DNA of 64,000 nt, taken from Paenalcaligenes hominis_A (lineage in GTDB: Bacteria > Pseudomonadota > Gammaproteobacteria > Burkholderiales > Burkholderiaceae_B). The first letter of the stretch is position 1. The number at the start of each line of letters is the position of its first letter. Of the stretch, positions 9,401 to 17,111 are shown piece after piece. The translations under genes and the position numbers were made by a program. The notes beneath the pieces were generated by a model. That model saw only the letters and a list, made by a program, of their open reading frames with translations, ran no database searches and was not told the DNA's origin. The stretch covers positions 1-64,000 of the forward strand of contig NZ_JBGJKZ010000003.1 in assembly GCF_041359055.1 (NCBI RefSeq), in the 5' to 3' direction.

Positions 9401-12043
9401 TTTGGCGACACGCGCACTGGCTAAGCGACTTTTAGAGGCTTCAGCAAGATATCCAGCTAATTTCAAACGTTGTGCCTCACCTCCCGATAGGGTGGGAACG
9501 GGTTGGCCTAAACTCAGGTAATCAAGCCCTACATCGGCAAGCGGAGCCAGAGCCCGCTGTACTTCGTTAAGCCCGGTAAAAAAGAGTAGGGCCTCGTTAA
9601 CCGTCATTGCTAGAACTTCATCAATTGAGGCGGTGCGTCCTAAATGCTCAAGACGGACCTCGAGTATCTCAGGGCGAAAACGCTTGCCTTCGCAATCAGG
9701 ACAACGTAAATACACATCAGATAGGAATTGCATTTCTATGTGTTCGAAGCCCGTACCTCCACAAGTAGGGCAGCGACCATCGCCGCTATTAAAACTAAAG
9801 GTACCTGGCTTGTAACCACGCTCTACCGCTAAGGGGGCGCGTGCAAAAAGTTTGCGTATAGCATCAAAAGCACCGACATAGCTGGCAGGATTAGAACGTG
9901 CAGTACGACCTATAGGAGATTGGTCTACCAGAATCACCTCTGCAATACGTTCTGCGCCCAGCAATGCCTCGAACCTTCCAGGCGCTTCGGTGGCCTCACC
10001 AAAATGTTTAAGTAAAGCGGGGTACAGCACATCTTGAATTAAGGTGGACTTGCCAGAGCCTGATACCCCAGTTACACATACCAAGCGCTCTAGCGGGAAC
10101 GCCACATCAATATGCTTTAAGTTATGGGCTTGTACCCCTTCTAGTAATAGACGTGGGGTGTTCTCAAGTACAGGTTGGGGGTGAGGAGCTTCGATGGTTT
10201 TACGACTGCTCAAGTAGTCCCCAGTGAGCGTAGGGGCTGCACGCAGTTCACTAGGGGGGCCATCAAACAAAATAGTGCCCCCGCGTTCGCCAGGGCCAGG
10301 TCCTATATCTAAAATTCGGTCTGCGGCCACCATGACTTGGGGGTCGTGCTCGACCACGACTAAGGTGTTACCACGTTGACGCAGACGTTGCATGATGCGC
10401 ACAATACGTTGCATATCGTGGGGGTGCAAACCAATAGATGGCTCATCAAGCACAAAAAGTGTGTTGACTAGAGAGGTGCCTAAAGCGGTAGTTAAATTAA
10501 TGCGTTGAACTTCACCGCCTGATAAAGTGCGGCTCTGACGATCTAGAGATAAATAGCCTAGGCCCACTTCACATAAAAAGCGTAAACGCGTGGTGATTTC
10601 ATCGCGTAATAACTGTGTTGCGGCGTTTAAATCACCATGGAATTGTAATTCCTGAAACCAAGACAGCACCGAACTGATCGGTAGGCGCATGAGATCATGA
10701 ATGTGAAAACCAGGCAGCATTTTTAGCTGCTCGGTACTCCATGCGGTAGCAACAGGCATAAAGCGGGTGTAGGGCGCGGGGTCTTGGTCTGCTGTTTGCT
10801 GACCTAATCGCCATAACAAAGCATCGGGCTTTAAGCGCGAGCCAGCACAAGTAGGGCAGGTGTTGTAACTGCGATATTTAGACAACATAACGCGTACATG
10901 CATTTTATAGGCACGAGACTCTTGCCAGTCAAAATAACGTTGAACCCCATACCATTGCTGTTTCCAAGCCCGTGTCCCCCTTTTAAAGTCAGGCGCTCCG
11001 TAAATAACCCAGTCTTTTTCTTCTTGAGTTAGGGTATTCCAAGGGGCAGCTAGGCGTATTTGAGCCGCTTTGGCGTAACGCTCTAAGTCTTGTTGATGCA
11101 CCCGGTTGGACTCGGTTTGCCAGGGTTTGATAGCACCCTCAAGCAAGCTTTTGTTTTCATCAGGAATAACCAAACCATAGTCAATGCCCATGACTCGACC
11201 AAAGCCTTTGCACGTCTCGCATGCCCCATACGGTGAGTTAAAGGAAAACGTACTAGGCTGTGGGCTGGCGTAATCAATATTACACTGAGCGCAATGTAAA
11301 CCTGCACTAAACTCCCACTGTTCCTCGGTTTGATCGGCTGCAATAGCAAACACAGTGAGGTGTCCATTGCCATAATGCAAAGCAGTATCTAAGGCTTCCA
11401 TAAGACGCTCAGGTTCAGCACGGCTGAGCCTAAAACGGTCTTGGATTACATAGAGTCGTTGAGTTGAGGTTTTGCCTTTTGGCTTGCTGCTAGGCGTGGG
11501 GTGGGTGCGCGTATAGCCTTGCTGCTCTAAGAACTGTTGCACTTCTTCGGTAGTGAAATTGGCCGGCACGTCCACCGCAAAGCTGATAATCAAACGCGGG
11601 TCGTTGTCGGCGCAGCGTTCGGCCAGTAAACCGGCTATACGTTGAGCATCTTCATGATGTACTTCCTGCCCACATTGCTTGCAATGTAAGTGGCTTAGGC
11701 GAGCATACAGCAGTTTGAAATAATCGTTTAACTCGGTCATTGTGCCGACAGAGCTGCGCGAGTTACGTACTGGGTTGACCTGGTCAATAGCAATGGCAGG
11801 AAGAATGCCTTCAATTTTATCAACTTGCGGCTTGTCCATGCGGTCGAGAAACTGACGCGCATAGGGTGAAAAGGTTTCTACATAGCGCCGTTGGCCTTCG
11901 GCATACAGGGTGTCAAAGGCTAGAGAGGATTTACCGGAGCCAGACACACCGGTCAATACCGTAATTTTGCCTGTGTCAAAATTGACATCCAGGTTTTTGA
12001 GGTTGTGTTGACGAGCACCAAAGATGCGAATTTGAGAGGTCAT
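6467..12043 (-). CDS. uvrA: Tandem double-length UvrA excinuclease ATPase
   Basis: The 1858 residues are two complete UvrA proteins in one chain, joined near residue 990 (about 9070 in the window). UvrA is the damage-sensing ABC ATPase of nucleotide excision repair and acts with UvrB. Each half has two ABC modules. Walker A GVSGSGKS occurs at about 32-39, 660, 1030 and 1544. Signature LSGGE(A/V)QR occurs at about 508, 850, 1388 and 1731, each followed by a DEPxxGL Walker B. Each half also keeps the two CxxC...CxxC zinc modules and the insertion between the first CP/CKQC motif and the zinc finger where UvrB binds. No decayed motif was seen in any of the four ATPase sites. UvrA usually works as a dimer, so the chain may be a covalent pseudo-dimer. 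Similar double UvrA proteins are annotated in other Burkholderiales; a normal uvrA presumably lies elsewhere. pabB follows after 3 bp. Confidence 0.95.
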   Translation of the reverse strand: MTSQIRIFGARQHNLKNLDVNFDTGKITVLTGVSGSGKSSLAFDTLYAEGQRRYVETFSPYARQFLDRMDKPQVDKIEGILPAIAIDQVNPVRNSRSSVGTMTELNDYFKLLYARLSHLHCKQCGQEVHHEDAQRIAGLLAERCADNDPRLIISFAVDVPANFTTEEVQQFLEQQGYTRTHPTPSSKPKGKTSTQRLYVIQDRFRLSRAEPERLMEALDTALHYGNGHLTVFAIAADQTEEQWEFSAGLHCAQCNIDYASPQPSTFSFNSPYGACETCKGFGRVMGIDYGLVIPDENKSLLEGAIKPWQTESNRVHQQDLERYAKAAQIRLAAPWNTLTQEEKDWVIYGAPDFKRGTRAWKQQWYGVQRYFDWQESRAYKMHVRVMLSKYRSYNTCPTCAGSRLKPDALLWRLGQQTADQDPAPYTRFMPVATAWSTEQLKMLPGFHIHDLMRLPISSVLSWFQELQFHGDLNAATQLLRDEITTRLRFLCEVGLGYLSLDRQSRTLSGGEVQRINLTTALGTSLVNTLFVLDEPSIGLHPHDMQRIVRIMQRLRQRGNTLVVVEHDPQVMVAADRILDIGPGPGERGGTILFDGPPSELRAAPTLTGDYLSSRKTIEAPHPQPVLENTPRLLLEGVQAHNLKHIDVAFPLERLVCVTGVSGSGKSTLIQDVLYPALLKHFGEATEAPGRFEALLGAERIAEVILVDQSPIGRTARSNPASYVGAFDAIRKLFARAPLAVERGYKPGTFSFNSGDGRCPTCGGTGFEHIEMQFLSDVYLRCPDCEGKRFRPEILEVRLEHLGRTASIDEVLAMTVNEALLFFTGLNEVQRALAPLADVGLDYLSLGQPVPTLSGGEAQRLKLAGYLAEASKSRLASARVAKKGKLFLFDEPTTGLHFDDIAKLMRAFRKLLQAGHSLIVIEHNLDVIRAADWIIDLGPFGGEAGGHLVATGSPQQIQATPQSLTGQALTEYEQQIIGKNLIPTLAETSGEYITDTNTDSNIHILNAREHNLKNIQVSIPRDTFTVITGVSGSGKSTLAFDILFNEGQRRYLESLNAYARSIVQPAGQPDVDAVYGIPPTVAIEQRTSRGGYKSTVATMTEIHHFLRLLYVKLGTQMCPCCNVPVEPQTAEQIMAQLLRNHSGQNIALYAPLIVARKGYYTDLAKWAHSKGYAALRVDGELVATDNWPRLDRYKEHTIELPIAELTISAGSEDELRQAIHSALEHGQQRMVLVSGSHHQTVSTLRACPSCNTSYPEPDPRLFSYNSKHGWCTSCFGTGRIVPNFDAEQSGEEAKWLHDQDEVTAEPIICPSCAGQRLNPVALAFRWKNQGIAQLSALPILEAKHFFAELDLSEREQQIARDIFSEIQSRLNFMEEVGLGYLALDRAAPTLSGGEAQRIRLAAQLGSNLQGVCYVLDEPTIGLHPRDNRILLQALQRLESNGNTLVVVEHDEDTIRQAQHIIDMGPGAGIRGGEVVAQGDLAAIMANPHSLTGHYLRQPIVHPMMGYRPIETDTNFLTIEQAHLHNIKNVNARIPLNRLTVVTGVSGSGKSTLARDILLANLKDHLAAPEQHHWQHCQAITGWEHVDRVLEVDQTPIGKTPRSCPATYVGFWDDIRKLFAQTRDAKMRGWTPTRFSFNTGDGRCAECGGQGLVTFEMSFLPDIQIPCESCHGLRFNNDTLSVSWQGKNIGEVLRMEVDEAVDYFASHPRILRPLQLLQDVGLGYLTLGQPSPTLSGGEAQRIKLVTELSKVRLDEGLTKTGRAYKQPHTLYVLDEPTVGLAIADVEKLLRVLHRLTDAQQTVVVIEHNLDLIAEADWIIDMGPEGGVDGGKLVVEGTVDTVQNTPSSHTGQALIDFLSRP

Positions 12044-12115
12044 AGTACGAATCGAAGAAAAACGGGCAAGAAAAGTATTTTCTTTGTATATGAGGGCAGT
12101 ATGGGCTAAAATCTA

Positions 12116-12146
12116 TTGTATTCACAGCTAAGTCTACTTGTATAAT
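12116..12146 (+). promoter_or_regulatory. Sigma-70-type promoter of the 42-residue protein gene
   Basis: A perfect -10 TATAAT (12141-12146) lies 31 bp before the ATG at 12178. The best -35 is TTGTAT (12116-12121) with a 19-base spacer, which is longer than ideal. The position between divergent uvrA and the small gene fits. Confidence 0.55.
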
Positions 12147-12177
12147 CCTTAGCTTTGTTCATGTACCGGAGATTTTC

Positions 12178-12306
12178 ATGGCTGAAATCAAACGCACACG
12201 TCGCAACACGCTAGAGCGTCGTTGCTTGGGTAAAGCATTCAAACGTTTGTATGTTCGCTCTCCCAAAAGCGTTTTCAAAATGCTAGAGAAAGTTAAGCGC
12301 GCTTAA
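12178..12306 (+). CDS. 42-residue highly basic protein of unknown function
   Basis: A small frame beginning MAEIKRTRRNTLERR and ending EKVKRA; about one third of its residues are Lys or Arg and only a handful are acidic. I see no membrane segment and do not recognise the family. It is not S21, L34, L36 or bTHX, although size and charge resemble small ribosomal proteins. Evidence that it is a real gene: a TATAAT at 12141-12146, a GGAG SD 6 bases before the ATG, and a strong intrinsic terminator at 12391-12426 that gives a compact monocistronic unit. A role in binding RNA, the ribosome or DNA is inference from composition only. Confidence 0.72.
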   Translation: MAEIKRTRRNTLERRCLGKAFKRLYVRSPKSVFKMLEKVKRA

Positions 12307-12390
12307 TTTTCCGTCTGATCACACGCTACATTCATTAATCTGTCGTAGATCTACTACGTTGAATAAATGTGTCTAGGTGTAAGTAAGGCA

Positions 12391-12426
12391 AAAAAAACCA
12401 CAGATTCCTGATCTGTGGTTTTTTTT
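12391..12426 (+). terminator. Intrinsic terminator of the 42-residue protein gene
   Basis: Stem CCACAGAT (12398-12405) with ATCTGTGG (12411-12418), a 5-base loop, seven A before and eight T after. Between the gene and this hairpin there is an 84-base stretch with a small palindrome, GTAGATCTAC, near 12345. Confidence 0.9.
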
Positions 12427-12500
12427 CGTCTACTATTTAATTAAGTGCGTGCTTTCACGTTTTACCTATTAAGCATGTTGAGCAAAGGAGATGTGCTGTT

Positions 12501-13454
12501 ATGTCAATACACTCTGTTAGAGGCCCATCTGCTGTATGGCGGTATCAGTTTACCGTGTTAACACCTACGTTTAACCGTGCCCATACCTTGCATCGCGTGT
12601 ATGAGTCGTTATGTGAGCAAACCTATCAGGATTTTGAATGGGTGGTAGTGGATGATGGCTCTACAGACGATACACAAGAGTTAGTCGCTATATGGCAACA
12701 AGAGGCAGTCTTTCCTATTCATTATATCTGGCAAAAAAATCAACATAAAAAAGTCGCCTTTAATCGTGGAGTACAAGCAGCACAGGGCGAGCTTATTGTG
12801 GCGCTAGATAGTGATGATCGTTTAGAGTCAAATGCGTTGTATGATATGGCTCGTACTTGGTGCGATATTCCTAAAACTGACCGTGCTTACTATGCGGCAG
12901 TGATTGGGCTGTGCAAAGCGCCTAACGGAAAAATCGTAGGCGATATGTTTCCCTACGATCAGCTTGATGCTAACCCTCTTGATATGCAGTTTAAATTTAA
13001 TATCAAGGGCGAGAAATTTGGCTGTTTAAGCACTGAAGTATTACGACAATTTCCTTTTCCGGAAAATATCCCTGGTTTTGTACCCGAGAGCCTCGTGTGG
13101 CGTTGTATTGCTCGTGCAGGTTTTAAAACACGTTTTGTGAATCAAGTTTATCGTGTGTATTACGATAGTGGCGATTCTTTGTCCGTTCAAGGGCAAACTA
13201 ATGTAGGACATCATGCGCTCGGGTTATGGTTGTTAGCTCATGATACGGTGGTATCTAGTGTGCCCTGGTTTCATTACCGTCCCCGAGAGTTTTTTAAAGC
13301 CGCTGCGCGTTATACCCGCTTTGGCTTGCATATGCGTAGTCAGGCCATACACAAACCACGGGGTTATGATTTAAAAGGCTTAATATCCCGAGCTCTGGTT
13401 TATAGTATGTCACCCATAGGGGCTCTGTTATATTTAAGAGACCGTTTTAGTTAG
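12501..13454 (+). CDS. Family 2 glycosyltransferase
   Basis: A GT-A fold sugar transferase of 317 residues. The N-terminal catalytic part has TVLTPTFNRAHTLHRVYESL, VVVDDGSTDDTQELV and the DxD-like metal motif ALDSDDRLE (about 97-105). The C-terminal third carries an amphipathic region ending in a basic segment, which could associate with the inner membrane surface. The acceptor and the sugar are unknown; cell-surface polysaccharide or LOS is likely from the family. It stands alone between the small basic gene and a converging acidic-protein gene, and overlaps the latter by 21 bp at their 3' ends. AAAGGAG lies 8 bases before the ATG. Confidence 0.88.
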   Translation: MSIHSVRGPSAVWRYQFTVLTPTFNRAHTLHRVYESLCEQTYQDFEWVVVDDGSTDDTQELVAIWQQEAVFPIHYIWQKNQHKKVAFNRGVQAAQGELIVALDSDDRLESNALYDMARTWCDIPKTDRAYYAAVIGLCKAPNGKIVGDMFPYDQLDANPLDMQFKFNIKGEKFGCLSTEVLRQFPFPENIPGFVPESLVWRCIARAGFKTRFVNQVYRVYYDSGDSLSVQGQTNVGHHALGLWLLAHDTVVSSVPWFHYRPREFFKAAARYTRFGLHMRSQAIHKPRGYDLKGLISRALVYSMSPIGALLYLRDRFS

Positions 13455-13928
13455 TGGCGCTGTTTGAGGGGCTGGCTGAATAAATGCCACGTCCTCGGGT
13501 GTGCTGTCATCGTCGTCAGCTAAAGGGTCGCTAGACAAATCAAAAGGTAGGATTTCTTGAAGGGTTTCCCCCCAGGCATTTTCCTCGCCCTCATGATTTA
13601 TCTTGATGTATTTTACGGGGTCTAAATCGGTGCGTTGCACGGCCCACATAAAACGGCACGTATAGGTTTCATTTTCATTAACGTGTACCCCACCTTGGCT
13701 TCCCAAGAGCTGGGCATTTGCACCACCTATCTGAACTACTGGTATATCGCTATCATCTTCGTTAATATCTAAGGGGATAGCAAAAATAGCCCATTCAAAG
13801 CCTGTTTCGCTCGCATCAATGAGCTCAACTAAAACCGGTTTTCCCAGATAAGAGCTTAAAGCATCGGCAGTACGAGCTAATAGTTCAATGTCTTCGGTGC
13901 TAAATACAAGTGCGGCGGAATCTGTCAT
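13434..13928 (-). CDS. Acidic cytosolic protein of unknown function
   Basis: I do not recognise this 164-residue protein. It is strongly acidic, with runs such as NEDDSD and DDDDST, has no signal peptide or membrane segment, and appears to be a compact alpha/beta domain (1-130) with a disordered acidic, proline-rich tail (131-164). Its 3' end overlaps the glycosyltransferase gene by 21 bp on the other strand. It is divergent from ettA, with an 83-bp gap that must hold both promoters. The coding potential is supported by length, an intact frame and conservation-like composition, not by a known domain. No SD is obvious. Confidence 0.68.
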   Translation of the reverse strand: MTDSAALVFSTEDIELLARTADALSSYLGKPVLVELIDASETGFEWAIFAIPLDINEDDSDIPVVQIGGANAQLLGSQGGVHVNENETYTCRFMWAVQRTDLDPVKYIKINHEGEENAWGETLQEILPFDLSSDPLADDDDSTPEDVAFIQPAPQTAPLTKTVS

Positions 13929-14011
13929 TTTGTTGGCCTATCTGTTTTCTATAATTAAGTCGCTTTTGCGATGCTATGTACTATAGCCTTATTCATCCTA
14001 CTTAGGTTTCT

Positions 14012-15688
14012 ATGGCCCAATACGTTTATACAATGAATCGGGTTGGCAAAATCGTGCCACCCAAGCGTCAAATTCTACGCGATATTTCTTTATCTTTCTT
14101 CCCTGGTGCCAAAATTGGTGTACTAGGTTTAAACGGTTCAGGTAAATCGACCTTACTCCGTATTATGGCTGGCGTCGATAAAGAAATTGAAGGTGAAGCC
14201 ATCCCGATGCCGGGTATTCATATTGGCTATTTGTCTCAAGAGCCAGAGCTTGACCCCACTCATACTGTGCGCGAAGCGGTTGAGGCAGGTTTAGGCGAGG
14301 TGTTTGCAGCGCGCCAACGTTTAGATGAGGTGTATACTGAATACGCCGAACCTGATGCCGATTTCGATGCGTTGGCTGCAGAGCAAGCTGAGCTAGAAGC
14401 CATTATTGCTGCAGCTGCGACTAGCGGCAGCGATGACACCAATACACAAATGGAAATAGCAGCAGATGCGTTACGTCTGCCCCCATGGGATGCTGTAATT
14501 GGTAATTTATCTGGTGGTGAAAAGCGTCGTGTTGCTTTGTGTCAGCTTTTGCTTTCTAAGCCGGATATGTTGTTACTTGACGAACCCACTAACCACTTAG
14601 ATGCTGAAAGTGTGCATTGGTTAGAGCAATTCCTAAGCAAATTTCCTGGTACTGTAGTTGCAGTAACCCATGATCGTTATTTTTTAGATAACGCAGCAGA
14701 GTGGATCTTAGAACTAGACCGTGGGCATGGAATCCCTTGGAAAGGGAATTACAGTTCTTGGTTAGAACAAAAAGAAAATCGACTCAAACAAGAAGAAGCC
14801 AATGAGTCAGCTCGTCAGCGTACGATCCGCAAAGAGTTAGAGTGGGTTCGCCAAAACCCTAAAGGGCGTCAAGCCAAATCTAAAGCCCGCTTAAATCGTT
14901 TCGAAGAGCTAGCCTCGCACGAATACCAACGACGTAATGAGACTCAGGAAATTTTTATTCCTGTTGCCGAGCGTCTAGGAAATGAGGTTATTGAGTTCAA
15001 AAACGTTTCTAAAGGTTACGGCGATCGCTTGTTAATTGATGATCTTAGTTTCACTATTCCTCCGGGTGCCATCGTCGGTATTATTGGCCCTAACGGTGCA
15101 GGTAAATCGACGTTGTTCCGTATGCTCGCTGGCGAAGAACAACCAGATAGCGGAGAAATTAAACTCGGCCAAACCGTACAATTGGCCTATGTTGACCAGT
15201 CTCGCTCTTCATTGCCAGATGAAAAAACGGTGTTTGAGGCCATCTCTGAAGGCGGCTCTGATATTTTACAAGTAGGACGGTTTGAGATCCCAGCCCGTGC
15301 TTATATTGGGCGTTTTAATTTCCGTGGTGCTGATCAAAATAAACTCGTGGGCAATTTGTCAGGGGGAGAGCGTGGACGCTTGCATTTAGCCAAAACTCTG
15401 GCTGCGGGCGGCAACGTGCTGTTGCTAGACGAACCCTCTAACGACTTAGACGTAGAAACATTACGAGCCCTAGAGGACGCACTGCTTGAGTATGCTGGCT
15501 CAGTATTAGTAATTAGTCATGACCGTTGGTTCTTAGACCGCATTGCCACGCATATTTTGGCTTTCGAAGGCGATTCTCATGTGGAATTCTTTAGTGGTAA
15601 CTATCAAGAATACGAGGAAGACAAACGCCGTCGTCTAGGCGAGGAAGCCTCTCAACCCAAACGCATCCGCTACAAAGCGTTGAAATAA
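14012..15688 (+). CDS. ettA: Energy-dependent translational throttle ABC-F protein EttA
   Basis: ABC-F ATPase that binds the ribosomal E site and gates entry into elongation according to ATP/ADP ratio in E. coli. The 558 residues match the family (about 555). Two ABC domains are visible: Walker A GLNGSGKST (about 39-47) with signature LSGGEKRRV and LLLDEPTNHLD, then Walker A GPNGAGKST with LSGGERGRL and LLLDEPSNDLD. The linker between them holds the charged WVRQNPKGRQAKSKAR segment characteristic of the P-site tRNA interaction motif. It is monocistronic, ending at the terminator at 15703-15736. Confidence 0.95.
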   Translation: MAQYVYTMNRVGKIVPPKRQILRDISLSFFPGAKIGVLGLNGSGKSTLLRIMAGVDKEIEGEAIPMPGIHIGYLSQEPELDPTHTVREAVEAGLGEVFAARQRLDEVYTEYAEPDADFDALAAEQAELEAIIAAAATSGSDDTNTQMEIAADALRLPPWDAVIGNLSGGEKRRVALCQLLLSKPDMLLLDEPTNHLDAESVHWLEQFLSKFPGTVVAVTHDRYFLDNAAEWILELDRGHGIPWKGNYSSWLEQKENRLKQEEANESARQRTIRKELEWVRQNPKGRQAKSKARLNRFEELASHEYQRRNETQEIFIPVAERLGNEVIEFKNVSKGYGDRLLIDDLSFTIPPGAIVGIIGPNGAGKSTLFRMLAGEEQPDSGEIKLGQTVQLAYVDQSRSSLPDEKTVFEAISEGGSDILQVGRFEIPARAYIGRFNFRGADQNKLVGNLSGGERGRLHLAKTLAAGGNVLLLDEPSNDLDVETLRALEDALLEYAGSVLVISHDRWFLDRIATHILAFEGDSHVEFFSGNYQEYEEDKRRRLGEEASQPKRIRYKALK

Positions 15689-15702
15689 TAACCATATTAA
15701 CA

Positions 15703-15736
15703 GTAACAGCCCTGGTGCCAGGGCTGTTACACTTTT
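15703..15736 (+). terminator. Intrinsic terminator after ettA
   Basis: A perfect 13-bp inverted repeat (15703-15715 with 15718-15730) with a minimal loop, followed by ACTTTTTG. Confidence 0.88.
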
Positions 15737-15833
15737 TGCGCTTATTCACAGAATAGAGCCGTTTTTGACTTGAGTTTGAGAGGTAGGGGTTTTATTGTAG
15801 AGGGAACTAGATTTATTACCCAAGGAGTTAAAA

Positions 15834-16061
15834 ATGACACGTCAATCCATTATGAAGCTTACTGCCGCTACAGCACTCATTACTTTAATGGCAGGATGTT
15901 CGACTTGGGATAGCATGAGCTCACGCCAAAAAGGTGGTGTTGCTGGTGCCGGTGCCGGTGGGGTTGTAGGTGCAGCTGTAACCGGTGGTAGCGTATTGGG
16001 TACAGTTGGTGGTGCCGCGATTGGTGGTGTTATTGGCGACCAAGTAGGTAAACACCGTTAA
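15834..16061 (+). CDS. Glycine-zipper lipoprotein, OsmB/SlyB-like
   Basis: A 75-residue secreted protein. The N-terminal signal (about 1-21) ends in the lipobox LMAGC, so C21 would be lipidated after cleavage by signal peptidase II. The mature part is almost entirely a glycine-zipper repeat of G-x(3)-G spacing (AGAGAGGVVGAAVTGG...GAAIGGVIGDQVG), as in OsmB and the SlyB/Rick_17kDa group of small envelope lipoproteins. An AAGGAGT SD precedes the ATG by 7 bases. It has its own 3' terminator. A stress-inducible role is known for OsmB but not shown here. Confidence 0.88.
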   Translation: MTRQSIMKLTAATALITLMAGCSTWDSMSSRQKGGVAGAGAGGVVGAAVTGGSVLGTVGGAAIGGVIGDQVGKHR

Positions 16062-16081
16062 TGTTTTGCCATTGAATATTT

Positions 16082-16110
16082 AAAAGCCAGATGGGGTGTG
16101 TCTGGCTTTT
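16082..16110. terminator. Bidirectional intrinsic terminator
   Basis: Stem AAAAGCCAGA (16082-16091) with TCTGGCTTTT (16101-16110) around a 9-base loop, followed by more T. It serves the lipoprotein gene and, from the other side, the lysR-type gene ending at 16114. Confidence 0.86.
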
Positions 16111-16113
16111 TTA

Positions 16114-17016
16114 TTATTTTAAAGGTAAATTTAAAAGTATATTACGAAACCAACTATGCATGGCTTTATGTTCATGGCGCTTACTCCAATGTAAAGCCAC
16201 ATTAAAATAGCGTAACGGCAAACCAACATCAATAACAGTGCAGTTGCGCTCTGAGCTAAATCCTTTGGCTATATCATACGGCATGATGGCAACTAGATCG
16301 GACGGGCCTACTATATCAGGCAATGCCAAAAAATTGCTAACTCTTAAACGTACACGATGTTCAAGTTGCAAGCTTTGCAGTATATGTAAAGTCACGGCAT
16401 GTGAATGCACAGCCACGAACTCAAGCTCTTGCAATCGAGTCTTTATATGCTGTTGATTGCCCATCATAGATAAAAATGGATGCTGATTACGCATTAACAA
16501 ACCATAATAATCCATTAAAAAAGTTTGTTTTACGCATCCCTCTAAGGTAGGAATGTACCCTAAAGCAAAATGCAATTCACCAGCATCAAGGGCTGGCACA
16601 ATACTATGTAGAGGCCAAGCTTTTGATTCAACTCGCATATTGGGTGCTAACTGCTCAAGCTGCTGCATAATTACAGGCAAAAAACGAGCTTCCCCTATGT
16701 CGGTTAAATGAAGATGGACAGTGTCTGTTGCGCGAGACGGATCAAAGTTTTCTCCTTGGCGTAATGCGTAGTCTAAAGTTTCTAATCCTAAGCCAATCTG
16801 CTGAGCCATTTGACGAGCACGTTCTGTAGGACGAACTCCGTTCCCAGAGCGTTCGAACAGAGGGTCTTTTAAAATTAAACGTAATCGTGTTAAGGCTTGA
16901 CTCGTTGAGGGCTGCGATAAACCTAGCTCTTCTGCAGCTTGCGACACATTTCTACGACGATAAATAGCGTCAAAAACACGAAGTAAGTTTAAATCAATGG
17001 TCCTGATATTAGCCAT
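16114..17016 (-). CDS. LysR-type transcriptional regulator of the adjacent catabolic operon
   Basis: A 300-residue LTTR. The winged HTH occupies about 6-66, with the recognition region VSQAAEELGLSQPSTSQALTRLR (24-46) and DPLFERSGNGVRPT, which places it in the NahR/NodD-like branch. An effector-binding domain follows (about 90-300). It is transcribed divergently from the benzoylformate decarboxylase gene with a 95-bp gap that contains an inverted repeat (17027-17043). The classical LTTR arrangement suggests that it activates the mdlC-TRAP-aldehyde dehydrogenase genes in response to the aromatic substrate and represses itself. The effector is inferred. Confidence 0.9.
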   Translation of the reverse strand: MANIRTIDLNLLRVFDAIYRRRNVSQAAEELGLSQPSTSQALTRLRLILKDPLFERSGNGVRPTERARQMAQQIGLGLETLDYALRQGENFDPSRATDTVHLHLTDIGEARFLPVIMQQLEQLAPNMRVESKAWPLHSIVPALDAGELHFALGYIPTLEGCVKQTFLMDYYGLLMRNQHPFLSMMGNQQHIKTRLQELEFVAVHSHAVTLHILQSLQLEHRVRLRVSNFLALPDIVGPSDLVAIMPYDIAKGFSSERNCTVIDVGLPLRYFNVALHWSKRHEHKAMHSWFRNILLNLPLK

Positions 17017-17026
17017 ACCAATAATA

Positions 17027-17043
17027 TAAATAAGGTTTATTTA
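17027..17043. promoter_or_regulatory. Candidate LysR operator
   Basis: TAAATAA (17027-17033) and TTATTTA (17037-17043) form a perfect 7-bp inverted repeat around GGT. This is the size and AT-rich character of an LTTR recognition box. It starts 11 bp from the regulator's start codon and lies about 70 bp before the target gene, as expected for autoregulation plus activation. Confidence 0.5.
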
Positions 17044-17111
17044 ATAGCCCTATATTAGATCGCTTCCTATACTAAAACAAACAAAATCGTGGATTAGGAT
17101 TGGGATCTAGT

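Noticed and set aside
12111..12127. Possible LexA-like box upstream of uvrA
   Set aside because: Only the ACAG half matches; the CTGT half and the 8-base spacing are not present.
12178..12306. Ribosomal protein S21 or L34
   Set aside because: Size and charge fit, but none of the conserved sequence of these proteins is there.
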